Below are positions 40,768 to 51,377 of a stretch of DNA of 64,000 bases, in pieces; position 1 is the first letter of the stretch, and every line of letters begins with the position of its first letter. The stretch lies in NCBI RefSeq assembly GCF_026262505.1, contig NC_067206.1, forward strand, positions 23,699,896-23,763,895, written 5' to 3'. The position numbers were made by a program, and so were the translations under genes. This DNA is from Trichomonas vaginalis G3. Lineage: Eukaryota > Parabasalia > Trichomonadida > Trichomonadidae. The notes below the pieces were generated by a model, which worked only from the letters and a program-made list of their open reading frames with translations, had not been told where the DNA came from and ran no database searches.

Positions 40768-41190
40768 ATGTCAAAGGTCAGTGTCCACATCCGCAAGTAC
40801 ATTGTCAACAAGCTTCTTGACCGCAAGCAGTTTGTTATTGATATGCAGCATCTTGGTGCTAAAGCTCCAACACGCGACGAGATCAAGGATGAAGTTGCAT
40901 CCCGCCTTAAGGCCAACAAAGACCTTGTTGTCATTTTTGGTCTTGAGACAAAGTTTGGTGGTGGCCACACAACCGGCTTTGGCTTTGTTTACGATAGCCT
41001 TGATGCCCTTAAGAAGACTGAACCAAAGCACCGCCTGATCAAGGCCGGTCTTGCCGAGAAGGGCAAAGTTACTCGTCGTATGCGTAAGAACGCTCGCCGC
41101 CAAAAAGTTAAGGTCTGGGGCTCCGGCAAGCGTGCCGAAGCACACAAGATCCGCCGCCAGCAGCGCAAGGAGGAACTTGGCTCACATTAA
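40768..41190 (+). CDS. RPS24: 40S ribosomal protein S24 (eS24), copy D
   Basis: Fourth copy with the same 140-residue protein. Its upstream region matches copy A rather than B and C. Taking out the Maverick, A and D are roughly symmetric about the B/C palindrome, so the cluster reads as nested divergent pairs. The TAAA stop context is retained. Confidence 0.97.
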   Translation: MSKVSVHIRKYIVNKLLDRKQFVIDMQHLGAKAPTRDEIKDEVASRLKANKDLVVIFGLETKFGGGHTTGFGFVYDSLDALKKTEPKHRLIKAGLAEKGKVTRRMRKNARRQKVKVWGSGKRAEAHKIRRQQRKEELGSH

Positions 41191-41534
41191 ATTTGATAAA
41201 TATAGATTACAATGTCAATACACTCATCCTTTCTTGAGTAAAAGGCCATATTTTAACTACTTCCTTATAAATCAAACAAACGAACGAACAAACTTTCAAC
41301 CATACAAAAGAAATCTTCATTGACATCAATTATATCTTTTGAAAATTCTATACTCTATATAATTTTTTTTTTAAATCACTGGTATCTTTTTTTGAACAAC
41401 AGTTTTATGAATATGAACTATCAATTGAGATTTAATATCAACCAATAAATATACATAGATATAAATACAAACATTTTATTCAAATATTTTCTAAATAATT
41501 TCTTTTGATTAACAAAATTATAACAATTGTTATA

Positions 41535-44500
41535 TCAGATATCTTCATCTGATTTAATCTCTTCATTTTGTTCATCTTTATCTTGATTCTCGTTGCTTTC
41601 TTTATTAGAATCATCATTATCTTTAATATGGACACTGTTATTGTCTAATGTTTCGTTATCTTCTAGCTTTTCTTGAGAATTCTTATTGGAATTTATTGGT
41701 TCTTCTTTATCTTCTTGTGAATTTTGATTCTCTGAAGAATGTATTTCAGATACATTTTGGTTTTTCTCATTCTTAATATTCTCAATAGAAATTTCTTTTA
41801 ATTCGTTTGAATTTTGGTTTGAATCAGTTTCATTTTCTTTAATTTCATCATTATCCTTTGATTCTTCCTTAGATTCATTATCAATTTCTTTTGAATCCAT
41901 GTTAGATTCATTCGAACTTTGGATTTCTTCATTAGAATTCTTTGTTTCTTCTTTGTTTTCGCCAGAATTCTTTGTTTCTTCTTTAGTTTCATCAGAATCC
42001 TTTGTTTCTTCTTTAGTTTCATTAGAATCCTTTGTTTCTTCTTTAGTTTCATTAGAATTCTTTGTTTCTTCTTTAGTTTCATTAGAATTCTTTGTTTCTT
42101 CTTTAGTTTCATCAGAATCCTTTGTTTCTTCTTTAGTTTCATTAGAATCCTTTGTTTCTTCTTTAGTTTCATTAGAATTCTTTGTTTCTTCTTTAGTTTC
42201 ATTAGAATCCTTTGTTTCTTCTTTAGTTTCGTTTGATGCTTGATTCTCAAGTTGTTCTCTGAAGTGAGCAATTGCGGCGAGTAAATTATCAACATCCGGT
42301 TCAAATCCAGCAATTGATTTTCCAACAGCAGCAAAAAGAGGAAGACAAATGTACATAAAGAAGCCCAAATTACTTTCCTTTTGATTGATGGTAGTTCTGG
42401 ATGCTTCTCCATCGAAGAACATTCCTTTGCATCTCAAGATTTCTCCGAACATAAAGAAATCACGTGAAAATTCATATCTTTTCTCTTCAAGTTCATTCAA
42501 AGGAAGAATTACGTCATGAAGATCAGCACATTTCATAACAGCATCTAGCATTGCATTTAGATGAGTTTCCTTTGATGAATCGAAACCATCTTCTTCTTCA
42601 AGGCATTGCTGTAATGTATCCATGATTTCGAAATGTCTGGAAAGATCAGTTGCATGTGCAAATCTAAATGTATCTTTCCAAATATTTCGTTGTTCATCTT
42701 CTTTTATATTTTCCAAAATATTACATTCTTCAACTCTTATTATCTCAGTTAATGAGTTACATCCACTATCAACACATATTCCATTGCATTCTGCTATTGC
42801 TTCCAATGCAACTTCACCGAGTTCTTCGAAGTTTGGCCGATCAAGTTCACAACATAAACTTGCCAACAACATACTCAAACATTTGTTTTTCGGAGTAGAC
42901 ATCAATTCTTCGAATTTCAATGCGCGAACTAGATATTTAAATGTATCTAATGTATGAGCAAACGATCTAAATCCTTCAGGATATCTAGTGGATATCTCCA
43001 AAACAAGCATCAATATTTTTGAAACAGAAATAGTATAAGAAGAAATTAATCCAAGATGATAAAAACCGCTGACAACAATTTTGAAAGCGTCATCAATTGT
43101 ATCTGTTGCAGCGTAGTCAATCTCTTTCACGGAAATAAGGAGTGATTGTGGGACAGAAGGAGAATTGTCATCATCTTTGATGTATCTCCTTAAATGCATC
43201 TTTTTGTCCCACATCTTTGACAATGATTTAATTTGTGATGGTCCAAATTTTGACAAAGAAATTGACAAAAACGTTTTGATCATTTGAATCTCTTCAGGTG
43301 TTGCAGCACTCATTGCCGTGAAAATAAAGATTCCGACAGGTTTTTCTTCATCCAAAATTGGTGACCCGACAACAACAGTTTTCAATGGTTTAATAACATC
43401 TTTTTGGTTCCCAGAAGATCTGTTTGAACTCAGATAAGAACGAGAAGATGTTTTTGGCTCTGAATCATGTTCTTTATCAGGACTTTCAGGAATAACAGCT
43501 TCAATAATTTTCACGGAATATTCAGTTTTTGTCAAACTTTCTTTTGCAAATTCGTAATATTGGTTTCCATCATTTCCATTTTCTTTGAAAAGGGAAACGT
43601 CAATGCCATTAACAGAAGGAATTGCCAGATACAAACAACTACTTGCCAAACAAGTAAATTTCAAAGCTTTGTTTGAAATCGAATCAAGAAGTTTTTGAAC
43701 ATCCGAAATCTTCAGATCATTTGAATCAAAATTGATGTCTTCATCCATTTCGGAGAGCATTGATGTGATGGAAATAGATCTATGATGTACAATAGCGTTT
43801 TGCAAAGCAACACCACAGATATTTGAGAACGATTGTGCTGTTGTTACATCATTATCATTAAAACAATTTTTGTTTTTGTTCAGACATAAAACAACAGCTA
43901 AAACAATTCCTCCTTGTCCTGAAATAGGAAATCCTAAGATATTATTAACTTTTTCTACATCCCCTGCATCAATATTTTTATCATAATATTCGTTTTTGCT
44001 TGGATCTTCAACGAGAACTGTCATTTTACTTGAATAAACATAAGAAGCCAATCCATCAGTGATTTGGAATGCTTTGAATTCAGATATATCATTTCCAAAA
44101 TCACTATGGAATTCATTCTTTTGCGTATCACTTAATAATAATCTGGCGGTTTGACAGTTCAAAAGTGAAGTGATATTTTCTTCAATTCTTTTGATTAAAT
44201 CTCTTAAATCAAGAGTAGAAGCAATATCAGAGGAAGCATCAAGTAATCTTGTTATTATTACATCATTATTATCATTAGATGTCGTAGGAGCTTGCGAGAA
44301 ACCAGTTGAAAAAGCAATAGATCTTAGGATAAAAGGCATCAAAGAAGAACAAAGTTGTAAATCATGGGATGTAAAGAAATCATAATCCATTCTTTCTCTC
44401 ATAACCATTGCCCATGTTTTTCCATCGAATTGTATAGTAGTTACTAATATAGGAGTTGAAGGATCTCCATCAGCTCGTTCACTAAAATTCGCGTGAGTTC

Positions 44501-46199
44501 CACATCGAGGTAAATTCACATCTTGGCATCTTTTCAAACAATTCGCGACAATTCCAATTGAACAACGATATAAAAGTGTGAAATTGGAGTATTCTGGCAT
44601 GAACTTTGCATATTCATCACTCCTATTATCGTAATACCAGAACTCAATTGTTTTTGCTTTTATCACTTTTTGAATTGTTTCAATTATGTTGTCAACTGTT
44701 TTTGAAGGTGAAGAAATCTGTGCAATGCTTGATGCCATCATCAATCTCATGGGAGGACCAAAGAAAGAACCACCGTAAATCTCAAATTTCCGCATAAAAA
44801 ATGAAGCTTTTTCTTCATCAGAAATTGAAAAAGGTGACATTTCTTTTTCTCTTGTAATTTGTAAAATTGCGATTGTCATTCCATTGTTTATAAACAAAGG
44901 AATAAACAATTGATGGTCTGTTGTATTCGCCTGTATCTGATTAGCTTGTTCTTCATCACTGATATCCGGTAATCTCAACACTGTTTTTTGAGAAGAAACC
45001 AATTCAAAAATTGAAACATTTTGTGAAATTTTTGAATCCAAAGTTCTCGAATAATAAAATTTTTCTTTGAAATCATAGATCCATACGATACTTTTTGATG
45101 CTTCAAAGTATCCTTTCGCTAGTGGTTCGAATGCTTTATCAAATGTCATTACGTTACATCTGTCCATCATTTGGTCGAAGAATTTTTCATCATTTAATCT
45201 GTTCACTAATTTTCTTCTGTAGTCAACATCGTTTGGATTAAGAAATGGCTGAGCTTTGAGTGAAGATGTGGCTGTGGGTGATGGTATTGGCATTGATGAT
45301 TGCGCTCTTCTGTGGATTGGTCGATTAAAAACTTCGATTTTCTTTGTTTTTGAAAGAGGAGGAACTAATTTATGTTTTTGAGAGATATTGAGGGCTTGAA
45401 GGACTTTCGCTTTAGTTGTATTACGTGTTTCTCTGGATTTAGATCGTGATGTTAGTGCCGTTTGTTCAGTTTGGACGGCAATTTGTTCTGTATGTTGAAT
45501 CTTTACTTTATGCTTAGGTTTTTCTTTCTCCGTTTCTTTTGGTGGTGTTTCAAACATTGAAAAATACCCTTTGTACTGTTCTTTCGATAGTAAATTCCAC
45601 TGATAATTCTTAAATAAAAATAAAGCTTTGTCTTTGTCTGTATTGTAGAGCTGAGATACCATTATAGCAAATAGTTCTTGATTGTAATCTGTATTTTCGG
45701 CCATTCTAACAATTTGAATAATAATATTCGGATTTACTAAATAAATTAGATGACTTGGATCTGTAAGGAGTTTCTCATAGTTTGCACATGCATTTTTAAT
45801 AGCAGTTTTATCTGCTTCTGTAGTTTTTCGCGGATTTATTTTTTGTAAATTTTCAACAACGATTTCTTTTGATAATTCTTGGAGATTTTGAGCTTTGATA
45901 TATGCTTCGCACCGTGATACTAATGATTGTACCATCCAATCTTTTGCCATGTGATACAAATCAAAAATATAATCAAGGTAAAAGTGGGTGAGTTTGTTAT
46001 TGCATGCATCTAACAGTAAGTGAAACACGTGATTTGAATAACTAGAATCATCTATAACAAGCTTGAGAGGATTATTTTGATATAAAGTTTTAAAATAAGG
46101 AGAAGCTTGTGATAAAAGAAGAGGATCTTCAATTGGAACTTGTTCATCTTTATAAACAATCATGTATTGCTGCTGTCCAATCTCCTCTTCTTCAGTCAT
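41535..46199 (-). CDS. BTB-like / multi-GAF / degenerate cyclic-nucleotide phosphodiesterase protein with acidic repeat tail
   Basis: 1,554 residues. Residues 1-130 resemble the BTB-like N-terminus common in trichomonad proteins (SQASPYFKTLYQ and the following helices). Residues about 335-990 contain up to four GAF-like segments; the clearest is 650-800 (DLRDLIKRIEENITSLLNCQ onward to the FPISGQGG strand). Residues about 1035-1300 align with a class I phosphodiesterase catalytic domain: SFAHTLDTFKYLV, ASLCCELDRPNFEE near 1116, HATDLSRHFE, VMKCADL and DFFMFGE. The family's HD-LDHPG metal motif is changed here to CE-LDRPN, so two metal ligands are missing and hydrolysis is doubtful; it may be a cyclic-nucleotide-responsive pseudoenzyme. 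Residues about 1320-1423 are ten-residue repeats (SNETKEETKD), and the tail is acidic and asparagine-rich. Confidence 0.8.
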   Translation of the reverse strand: MTEEEEIGQQQYMIVYKDEQVPIEDPLLLSQASPYFKTLYQNNPLKLVIDDSSYSNHVFHLLLDACNNKLTHFYLDYIFDLYHMAKDWMVQSLVSRCEAYIKAQNLQELSKEIVVENLQKINPRKTTEADKTAIKNACANYEKLLTDPSHLIYLVNPNIIIQIVRMAENTDYNQELFAIMVSQLYNTDKDKALFLFKNYQWNLLSKEQYKGYFSMFETPPKETEKEKPKHKVKIQHTEQIAVQTEQTALTSRSKSRETRNTTKAKVLQALNISQKHKLVPPLSKTKKIEVFNRPIHRRAQSSMPIPSPTATSSLKAQPFLNPNDVDYRRKLVNRLNDEKFFDQMMDRCNVMTFDKAFEPLAKGYFEASKSIVWIYDFKEKFYYSRTLDSKISQNVSIFELVSSQKTVLRLPDISDEEQANQIQANTTDHQLFIPLFINNGMTIAILQITREKEMSPFSISDEEKASFFMRKFEIYGGSFFGPPMRLMMASSIAQISSPSKTVDNIIETIQKVIKAKTIEFWYYDNRSDEYAKFMPEYSNFTLLYRCSIGIVANCLKRCQDVNLPRCGTHANFSERADGDPSTPILVTTIQFDGKTWAMVMRERMDYDFFTSHDLQLCSSLMPFILRSIAFSTGFSQAPTTSNDNNDVIITRLLDASSDIASTLDLRDLIKRIEENITSLLNCQTARLLLSDTQKNEFHSDFGNDISEFKAFQITDGLASYVYSSKMTVLVEDPSKNEYYDKNIDAGDVEKVNNILGFPISGQGGIVLAVVLCLNKNKNCFNDNDVTTAQSFSNICGVALQNAIVHHRSISITSMLSEMDEDINFDSNDLKISDVQKLLDSISNKALKFTCLASSCLYLAIPSVNGIDVSLFKENGNDGNQYYEFAKESLTKTEYSVKIIEAVIPESPDKEHDSEPKTSSRSYLSSNRSSGNQKDVIKPLKTVVVGSPILDEEKPVGIFIFTAMSAATPEEIQMIKTFLSISLSKFGPSQIKSLSKMWDKKMHLRRYIKDDDNSPSVPQSLLISVKEIDYAATDTIDDAFKIVVSGFYHLGLISSYTISVSKILMLVLEISTRYPEGFRSFAHTLDTFKYLVRALKFEELMSTPKNKCLSMLLASLCCELDRPNFEELGEVALEAIAECNGICVDSGCNSLTEIIRVEECNILENIKEDEQRNIWKDTFRFAHATDLSRHFEIMDTLQQCLEEEDGFDSSKETHLNAMLDAVMKCADLHDVILPLNELEEKRYEFSRDFFMFGEILRCKGMFFDGEASRTTINQKESNLGFFMYICLPLFAAVGKSIAGFEPDVDNLLAAIAHFREQLENQASNETKEETKDSNETKEETKNSNETKEETKDSNETKEETKDSDETKEETKNSNETKEETKNSNETKEETKDSNETKEETKDSDETKEETKNSGENKEETKNSNEEIQSSNESNMDSKEIDNESKEESKDNDEIKENETDSNQNSNELKEISIENIKNEKNQNVSEIHSSENQNSQEDKEEPINSNKNSQEKLEDNETLDNNSVHIKDNDDSNKESNENQDKDEQNEEIKSDEDI
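41931..42238. repeat. In-frame 30-bp minisatellite in the GAF/PDE-like gene
   Basis: About ten units reading TTTGTTTCTTCTTTAGTTTC plus ten bases on the plus strand, encoding SNETKEETKD/N on the minus strand. Variants cluster (D/N, N/D, one GEN), consistent with slippage or unequal exchange that keeps the frame. Confidence 0.9.
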
Positions 46200-47129
46200 T
46201 CAAAATAACGAACAATTTTGTCAGAAAAATACAAATCAAGTTATCCATCATGTTTGCTGAGAAAATATATATCATATTAGATATTTTATGCAGAGGTGCT
46301 TTACATGTTCATGAATATCAGCCAGAATGTACAAGAAGAAGTCAATTCAAATGAAATATATTTTTACTGAGTTGCAAATGTTGTTGAGAAAAGTTAATGC
46401 CTGGAAATGAATGGCCTTGGTTTGGTCGTTAGTGAATTCTCCCTTCAAAAGTATGTTTTATCTTAGCTCATAAGAAAGATCCTTTTTTCCATATGAACTT
46501 CAACTTTTGGTTGGGGAGTTATGCAAACTTTAATTTTTAATACTCTTCAATCAAATGTCCCATTACATATGTCATATTGTGTCTTATACACCCATGCAAT
46601 TATGTCTATTGGTCAAAACGAAAGTTAAATCAGATGAAGTAATGCAAATGAGAAAAAAAAACTTGAAAGATAGATGATTTGTTGCTATTGCTCTTCTCTG
46701 CAGCATAAAATCATTTAACAGTTAAATATATCATTTCTTTATCTCAGAATATAAATTATGCATATTCTGCATTATGAGGAGGTGTTTATTCTATTCAAAT
46801 AATGATTATTCATCGTAAAATTTTGATATAAATCACCATCAAGTTTTTTTACTAAATTCGCCTCTCTTTGGGAGTTTGATTGATCTTTTGAGGTCGAAAC
46901 CAATAAATTAACATCACTAAAAAGAATCGCTTAAAGACGAATTCATATTTATGGATGTTTAAACATAACTTTTTCATCGTTACTTCCTGTCAATAATACA
47001 TAATTTATATGGAGATTGGAAAGTTTACATGTGACTATCTTAAGATAGCCACATAAAAGTAACATTCACACATATAGCCTGCGATTCTAGTGTTAAAGAT
47101 GAAAGAGTAAATATATACAGGTAATTTTT
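46200..47129. other. Intergenic DNA, nothing recognised
   Basis: AT-rich sequence upstream of the BTB-like/GAF gene. No strict initiator was found in the first 50 bases before its ATG, and no RNA gene or element was seen. Confidence 0.45.
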
Positions 47130-47432
47130 TAGGTATGAATTAGACAACGACATTGAAAAATATTCGTACATAAAGATGTTTAAAAATAGTGTTCATAGAG
47201 ACAATTAACTTCATCTCAACACATACACACATAAAAATATTAATTTGATATATATATATACAAACAGATAATTCTTCAAAGGTTATAATTAGACAAGTAA
47301 CTTCATCTAAAAATATTCACACATAAAGATGTTTAAAAATAGTGTTCATAGAGACAATTAACTTCATCTCAATGAATACACATAAAAATATTAATTTGAT
47401 ATATATACAAACAGATAATTCTTAAAAAAAAA
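47130..47432. repeat. 153-bp tandem duplication reaching the VPS9-like gene end
   Basis: Units begin at about 47130 and 47281 with TATAATTAGACAA-like sequence and run through CATAAAGATGTTTAAAAATA and GTGTTCATAGAGACAATTAA. A third start (TAATTAGACAA) coincides with the last codons and stop of the adjacent gene, so the array may have grown from the gene's 3' end. Confidence 0.7.
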
Positions 47433-48743
47433 CTAATTAGACAATTTTTTGCATTGAACTAATGCAGCAGAAATAGTCATATTTGCGTACTCCAATTGCG
47501 AAGTCAGTGCAGTGATTGGAGAGAAGTTTTGTACGAAAGAAAACACTTCTTCTACGTTTGGCAAGTCGCAGGAGTGCAAAACAAGGAGAAAAAGGCCAAA
47601 AACGCAGTCGAATGTCGATGCATCATCTCTGTTTTTTTCGGTTGATGCGTCAAACGCATAGACCTTTATGTCAGAGAGAGCACTGTATATCCTGTCCATG
47701 ACATCGAATGGAGATGTCATGTATGCACTGGAGTTGATTTTTTCGGCTGCTTCTGTCAGTTTTTTACTTTTTGAAACAATTACACGGACTGAATCTCCAT
47801 CTTCGTGGGGAGGTAGGAATTCCTTCTTCACAGCTATCTGGTCGATGGTTATTGACTCGCTTTTTGGCCTAAAATGTGGTTCTTCATTTCGGAAAAAATA
47901 ATCTGGGTTGGATTGGATGCAGGCATTGAAAATCGAGCGGAACGTCGTCCAGAGAATGATGTTCTGCTCGTTTTCATCTGTAATTTCAAACTCTTCTGAA
48001 ATATTTTTGATTAATTGGACAATTTCGTCACTGAATACGTGCGGATCCTTTTGTAATGAGATGTTCATGATGTCTCGGATCTGGTCTGCGAAAATAAAGT
48101 TATTGGAAAAAAGTAATTGATTCAATCTTTCTTGATATGGATTTTCTGGGATGATACAGTGCTTAGTACGGTCAAAAACAGCTTTCATTGAGAATATGAT
48201 GTTCCGAAGTATCGATTTCTGACTAGAAAAGTCACTTATTGAAAGTTCAAGAGATGTAATTTTCGAAATGTAGTCAGAATCACGAGAATTGAGCTGAATA
48301 ACTTTTCTATCATCATTTAAAAGTTGCCAATAAATTGATTGTTCATTGATTTTTATAATTACTTGTCGAGTTTTTCTGGCTACTTGTTTTAGAGCAGAAA
48401 GGAGCTCATCCATAGAATGTATGATGTCATTGTATGTTTTAATTCGTTGGTTGTATATCTTATTCTGTAGATAAAAGTGATAATGAGCATATGATGTGGA
48501 TTCATCGCTTAATCCATGGCTGATTTCGCGAATATATGGCTTCTCTGGCTTGCTGGGAATGATTGTTTCGTTTATCATTTTTTCTAAACGTGCAATAGTT
48601 TGAGGTAAAAGGTTATCGTTGATTTCGTTCTTGTTTTTAGAAGTAATGGAAGTGATTTCGACGTATTTGATCATGTTTTGGTGATGAAGAAGCCAGTTAT
48701 TTAAAGGATCATTCGAGAAATCATATGTTTCATCATCACTCAT
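47433..48743 (-). CDS. VPS9-domain-like protein, putative Rab exchange factor
   Basis: 436 residues. The first ~300 are helical with no domain I recognise. Residues about 335-430 fit a VPS9 domain: SPFDVMDRIYSALSDIKVYA, then DDASTFDCVFGLFLLVLHSC, LPNVEEVFSFVQNF and a final helix starting LEYANMTISAALVQC. This corresponds to the D-L-L-P and F-I-x-x-F landmarks of Rab5-type exchange factors, which act on endosomal membranes. Trichomonads have many such genes. The stop is TAG. The function is inferred from the domain resemblance. Confidence 0.62.
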   Translation of the reverse strand: MSDDETYDFSNDPLNNWLLHHQNMIKYVEITSITSKNKNEINDNLLPQTIARLEKMINETIIPSKPEKPYIREISHGLSDESTSYAHYHFYLQNKIYNQRIKTYNDIIHSMDELLSALKQVARKTRQVIIKINEQSIYWQLLNDDRKVIQLNSRDSDYISKITSLELSISDFSSQKSILRNIIFSMKAVFDRTKHCIIPENPYQERLNQLLFSNNFIFADQIRDIMNISLQKDPHVFSDEIVQLIKNISEEFEITDENEQNIILWTTFRSIFNACIQSNPDYFFRNEEPHFRPKSESITIDQIAVKKEFLPPHEDGDSVRVIVSKSKKLTEAAEKINSSAYMTSPFDVMDRIYSALSDIKVYAFDASTEKNRDDASTFDCVFGLFLLVLHSCDLPNVEEVFSFVQNFSPITALTSQLEYANMTISAALVQCKKLSN

Positions 48744-49061
48744 TTTTTAGTCATAATTATTGGCGTGCAACGCCGATAGAAATTAAATCGTTAAGATTTC
48801 ATACATAAATAATCGTTTGCGAGAGAATTACATTCTTATTGCATTTGAAACAGGCTTTGTACATGTAAAAAACATTAAAAAAATAATATCTCTCGAATAT
48901 GGTTATTGAGTAGTAGGGTATGAAGGGTTGTGTGACTTTTTTTGTTACATCTATATATAGACGATGTATTAAAATATATTTATTTATAAATCATTTAAAA
49001 AATTAACATTAATTTTAAAATAATTTATTTTTTTATCTTTTATAAAAGAAGCTATATATAG

Positions 49062-49653
49062 ATGATGTCAGATATTCCGCGATTAATTAAACATTGTTTA
49101 AATCCTGAATGGGTTAAACTTCAATTTAAAAAGGAAGACTGTGAATTATTAAATGAATATGAAAGCCAAAATAAGCTAATGAGGTATAAATATAATGATA
49201 AAGAATATTTAATTTCATGGAATCAATGGAGTCATAATCAAAGACCTCATAAACGAGAAGAAGAAATGGAAAATAATGAAATGGAAATCATTGATGACAT
49301 TAAAGAGGATGGAATTCCTAAATTTTGTAGAAAAACCTTTAGAACTAAGTTAGGAGCATATAAACGTAGAGTATTAATCCTGAATATCTTAAACATATAT
49401 TTAAAAAGGAAGACTGTGAATTATTAAACGTTAATGAATATGAAAATGCTAAATCAAAACTGAGATATAAATATATTGGAAGTGATGAAAGGTGTAAAGA
49501 TAAAGATAAAGTTTATTCAGTTTCATATAATAACTGGCACACGTTAGGGATAAGAAAACATTTAGGAGATTATGGGAAATGTTCTGAATTCTTTAAATCT
49601 AGTATATATGAGAGAGTAAAAGAAATTAGAAATAATTATTTTCATGAATAAAA
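49062..49653 (+). pseudogene. Terminal-region ORF, two-repeat protein (element 2)
   Basis: Counterpart of 17105-17695, with the same paired FK-x-EDCELLN repeats. About one break. Whether it lies inside a terminal repeat cannot be tested here because the other end is outside the window. Confidence 0.75.
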
Positions 49654-49722
49654 GATTCACTACCATAATGAAATAAAAAAATAATTTTTTAAAAAATAAA
49701 CTTTAAAAATTCATGTCTTACA

Positions 49723-49855
49723 TTTTTTGAATAAATGAAGGGTCCCTCGGTCCCTCGGTCCCTCGGTTAATTAACATCTTTTTGAAAATAGTGACAACAT
49801 GACATTTTGACAACAGGGAAAAAAAAGGAGGAAATTCATGTCTTACATTTTTTGA
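49723..49855 (+). repeat. Single iteron-like unit near left end (element 2)
   Basis: One copy of the element 2 unit (three GGTCCCTC steps, spacer, TGACAACA-TGACATTT-TGACAACA, AGGAGGAA). It lies between the terminal ORF and the next gene, far from the main arrays. Element 1 has only the unit's outer edge (TTCATGTCTTACATTTTTTG) at this place. Confidence 0.85.
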
Positions 49856-49882
49856 AAATTTATTTTTTTAATTCGTAAGAAA

Positions 49883-50362
49883 ATGAGTGGATCAAGATTC
49901 GTAACCGTCAATCAATTAATGGATGCTCTTTCACCAATTCTTGAAAATGTTAAACAAGTAGATGTTTATTTCGATGATTATGTAGAAAGTTTATATTATA
50001 AAGGTAAACATAATATTAAACCCATTGCTTTTGCATTTGATAATAAATTAATTGAAAATGCAAAAATTTGGAAATTAATTCCGAATATTGAATTTATAAC
50101 AAATATTAATGATAAATGGTTTAAACGAATTCCAACCACAAAAGTTCTTTGTAAATTAATGATCAAAACTGAGGAAAAAGAATTTAACGAGTTTAAATAT
50201 CATCCAAATAAAGTTTCAGAACTAGAAAATGAAAAACTTCAGAAAAAATTAAACGATAGACTTTCAAATGATCGTATTGAAAAAATAAATAAACTAGCAG
50301 AAGTTGCATTTAATAATGAAATATTTGATGAATATAACCTTGAACTCAGTGATGGACTTTAA
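49883..50362 (+). CDS. Maverick protein of unknown function (element 2)
   Basis: 159 residues, intact, counterpart of 17757-18242 with few substitutions. The start is the methionine of MSGSRF, because the upstream MK codons are not present in this copy. Confidence 0.7.
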   Translation: MSGSRFVTVNQLMDALSPILENVKQVDVYFDDYVESLYYKGKHNIKPIAFAFDNKLIENAKIWKLIPNIEFITNINDKWFKRIPTTKVLCKLMIKTEEKEFNEFKYHPNKVSELENEKLQKKLNDRLSNDRIEKINKLAEVAFNNEIFDEYNLELSDGL

Positions 50363-50388
50363 GTCCTGGGCACTTCATGCCTTGGGCT

Positions 50389-50769
50389 TTAAGGACCCGG
50401 GCTCAACGAGTCATGATTTATGAAATCAATAATTTGATTTATTCTTTCTTCAATAATTTCTATTCTTTTTGTTAAATCATCAATTTTCATTAATGAGGTG
50501 ATTCTTGATTGAGGAATAGATTTCAAACTAACCACCCCCTTTATTTTTGAAATTTTGAATCCATCAACTTTAAACATTTTATTCAATTTACACGTTGTCA
50601 ATTCTTCAAATAATTTTTTATTATTAGCATAATAGTCATTAAATTCTTCAACAGATGAAAAAATTTTTGTTTCAGTAATTGGTTTAATAATGTTTATTTT
50701 TTGTTGAACATTTTCACTTTCATTTATTTCTTCCTCCTCTGTTTCATTTATTTTTAAAATCGGTTTCAT
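50389..50769 (-). CDS. Maverick coiled-coil protein (element 2)
   Basis: 126 residues, intact, counterpart of 18239-18646 without the nine-residue insertion. A roughly 30-bp GC-rich stretch (about 50363-50388) separates it from the convergent gene, whereas in element 1 the two overlap. Confidence 0.7.
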   Translation of the reverse strand: MKPILKINETEEEEINESENVQQKINIIKPITETKIFSSVEEFNDYYANNKKLFEELTTCKLNKMFKVDGFKISKIKGVVSLKSIPQSRITSLMKIDDLTKRIEIIEERINQIIDFINHDSLSPGP

Positions 50770-50835
50770 TTATCATTAAATAAAAATTAGAATATAAGTG
50801 ATGAAATATATTTTTTAATTAATATTAAATCAGAA

Positions 50836-51072
50836 ATGGCTGCAGGATTCTTTAAAAAATTATGGGAAGGAATTAAGAAAGCTGCAAGTTGGGTTCATCA
50901 GAAAATAATAAAACCCATTGCAAACTTTTTGGCACCAGTAGCGAAAACGGCAGGAACTATCATAGGTGGAGTATTAGGTGCTAAAGCAGGTAATCCGGCG
51001 ATGGGAGCACAAGCAGGTAACGCAGTTGGTGGAATTGCTGAAGGAATACTTAATAAAATAGGAGGTAAATAG
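50836..51072 (+). CDS. Small amphipathic, glycine-rich Maverick protein (element 2)
   Basis: 78 residues, intact. Conservative changes relative to 18713-18949 preserve the amphipathic MAAGFFKKLW helix and the small-residue segment, suggesting selection on both features. Confidence 0.65.
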   Translation: MAAGFFKKLWEGIKKAASWVHQKIIKPIANFLAPVAKTAGTIIGGVLGAKAGNPAMGAQAGNAVGGIAEGILNKIGGK

Positions 51073-51096
51073 TGGAAAAATAAATAAATATTATTT

Positions 51097-51308
51097 TTAT
51101 CTCAATATCGGTTGTAGTCGACGATAAACTTTATCTCCTTTATTTAATACTTTCCTTACCGGAACATTAGGTGCTATTTGTTCTGCAACGTCACTAATTG
51201 CTTCTTTATTCTTAAATATCCAATTTGCTCCTTCTTCATTGTTTCCCAAACTTTATGTGCTCCTCTTTTTACTTTATCCCATAACTTTTTAAAGAATCCT
51301 GCAGCCAT
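51097..51308 (-). pseudogene. Second small amphipathic protein gene (element 2)
   Basis: Counterpart of 18974-19186, starting with the same MAAGFFKKLW. About one break. Confidence 0.6.
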
Positions 51309-51377
51309 AGTTGATTATTTCATTAAAATTAAAAATTCATTTTCATCTTTTAATTTTGATTTTTTATATTATCATAA

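Larger units (their letters stand above)
40574..41290. repeat. S24 repeat unit D
   Basis: Reverse complement of unit A from its 5' edge (positions add to 52521). The 3' similarity ends near 41290 after a small length difference in the CAAACAAACGAACGAAC tract. 41291-41534 holds nothing I recognise. Confidence 0.85.
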
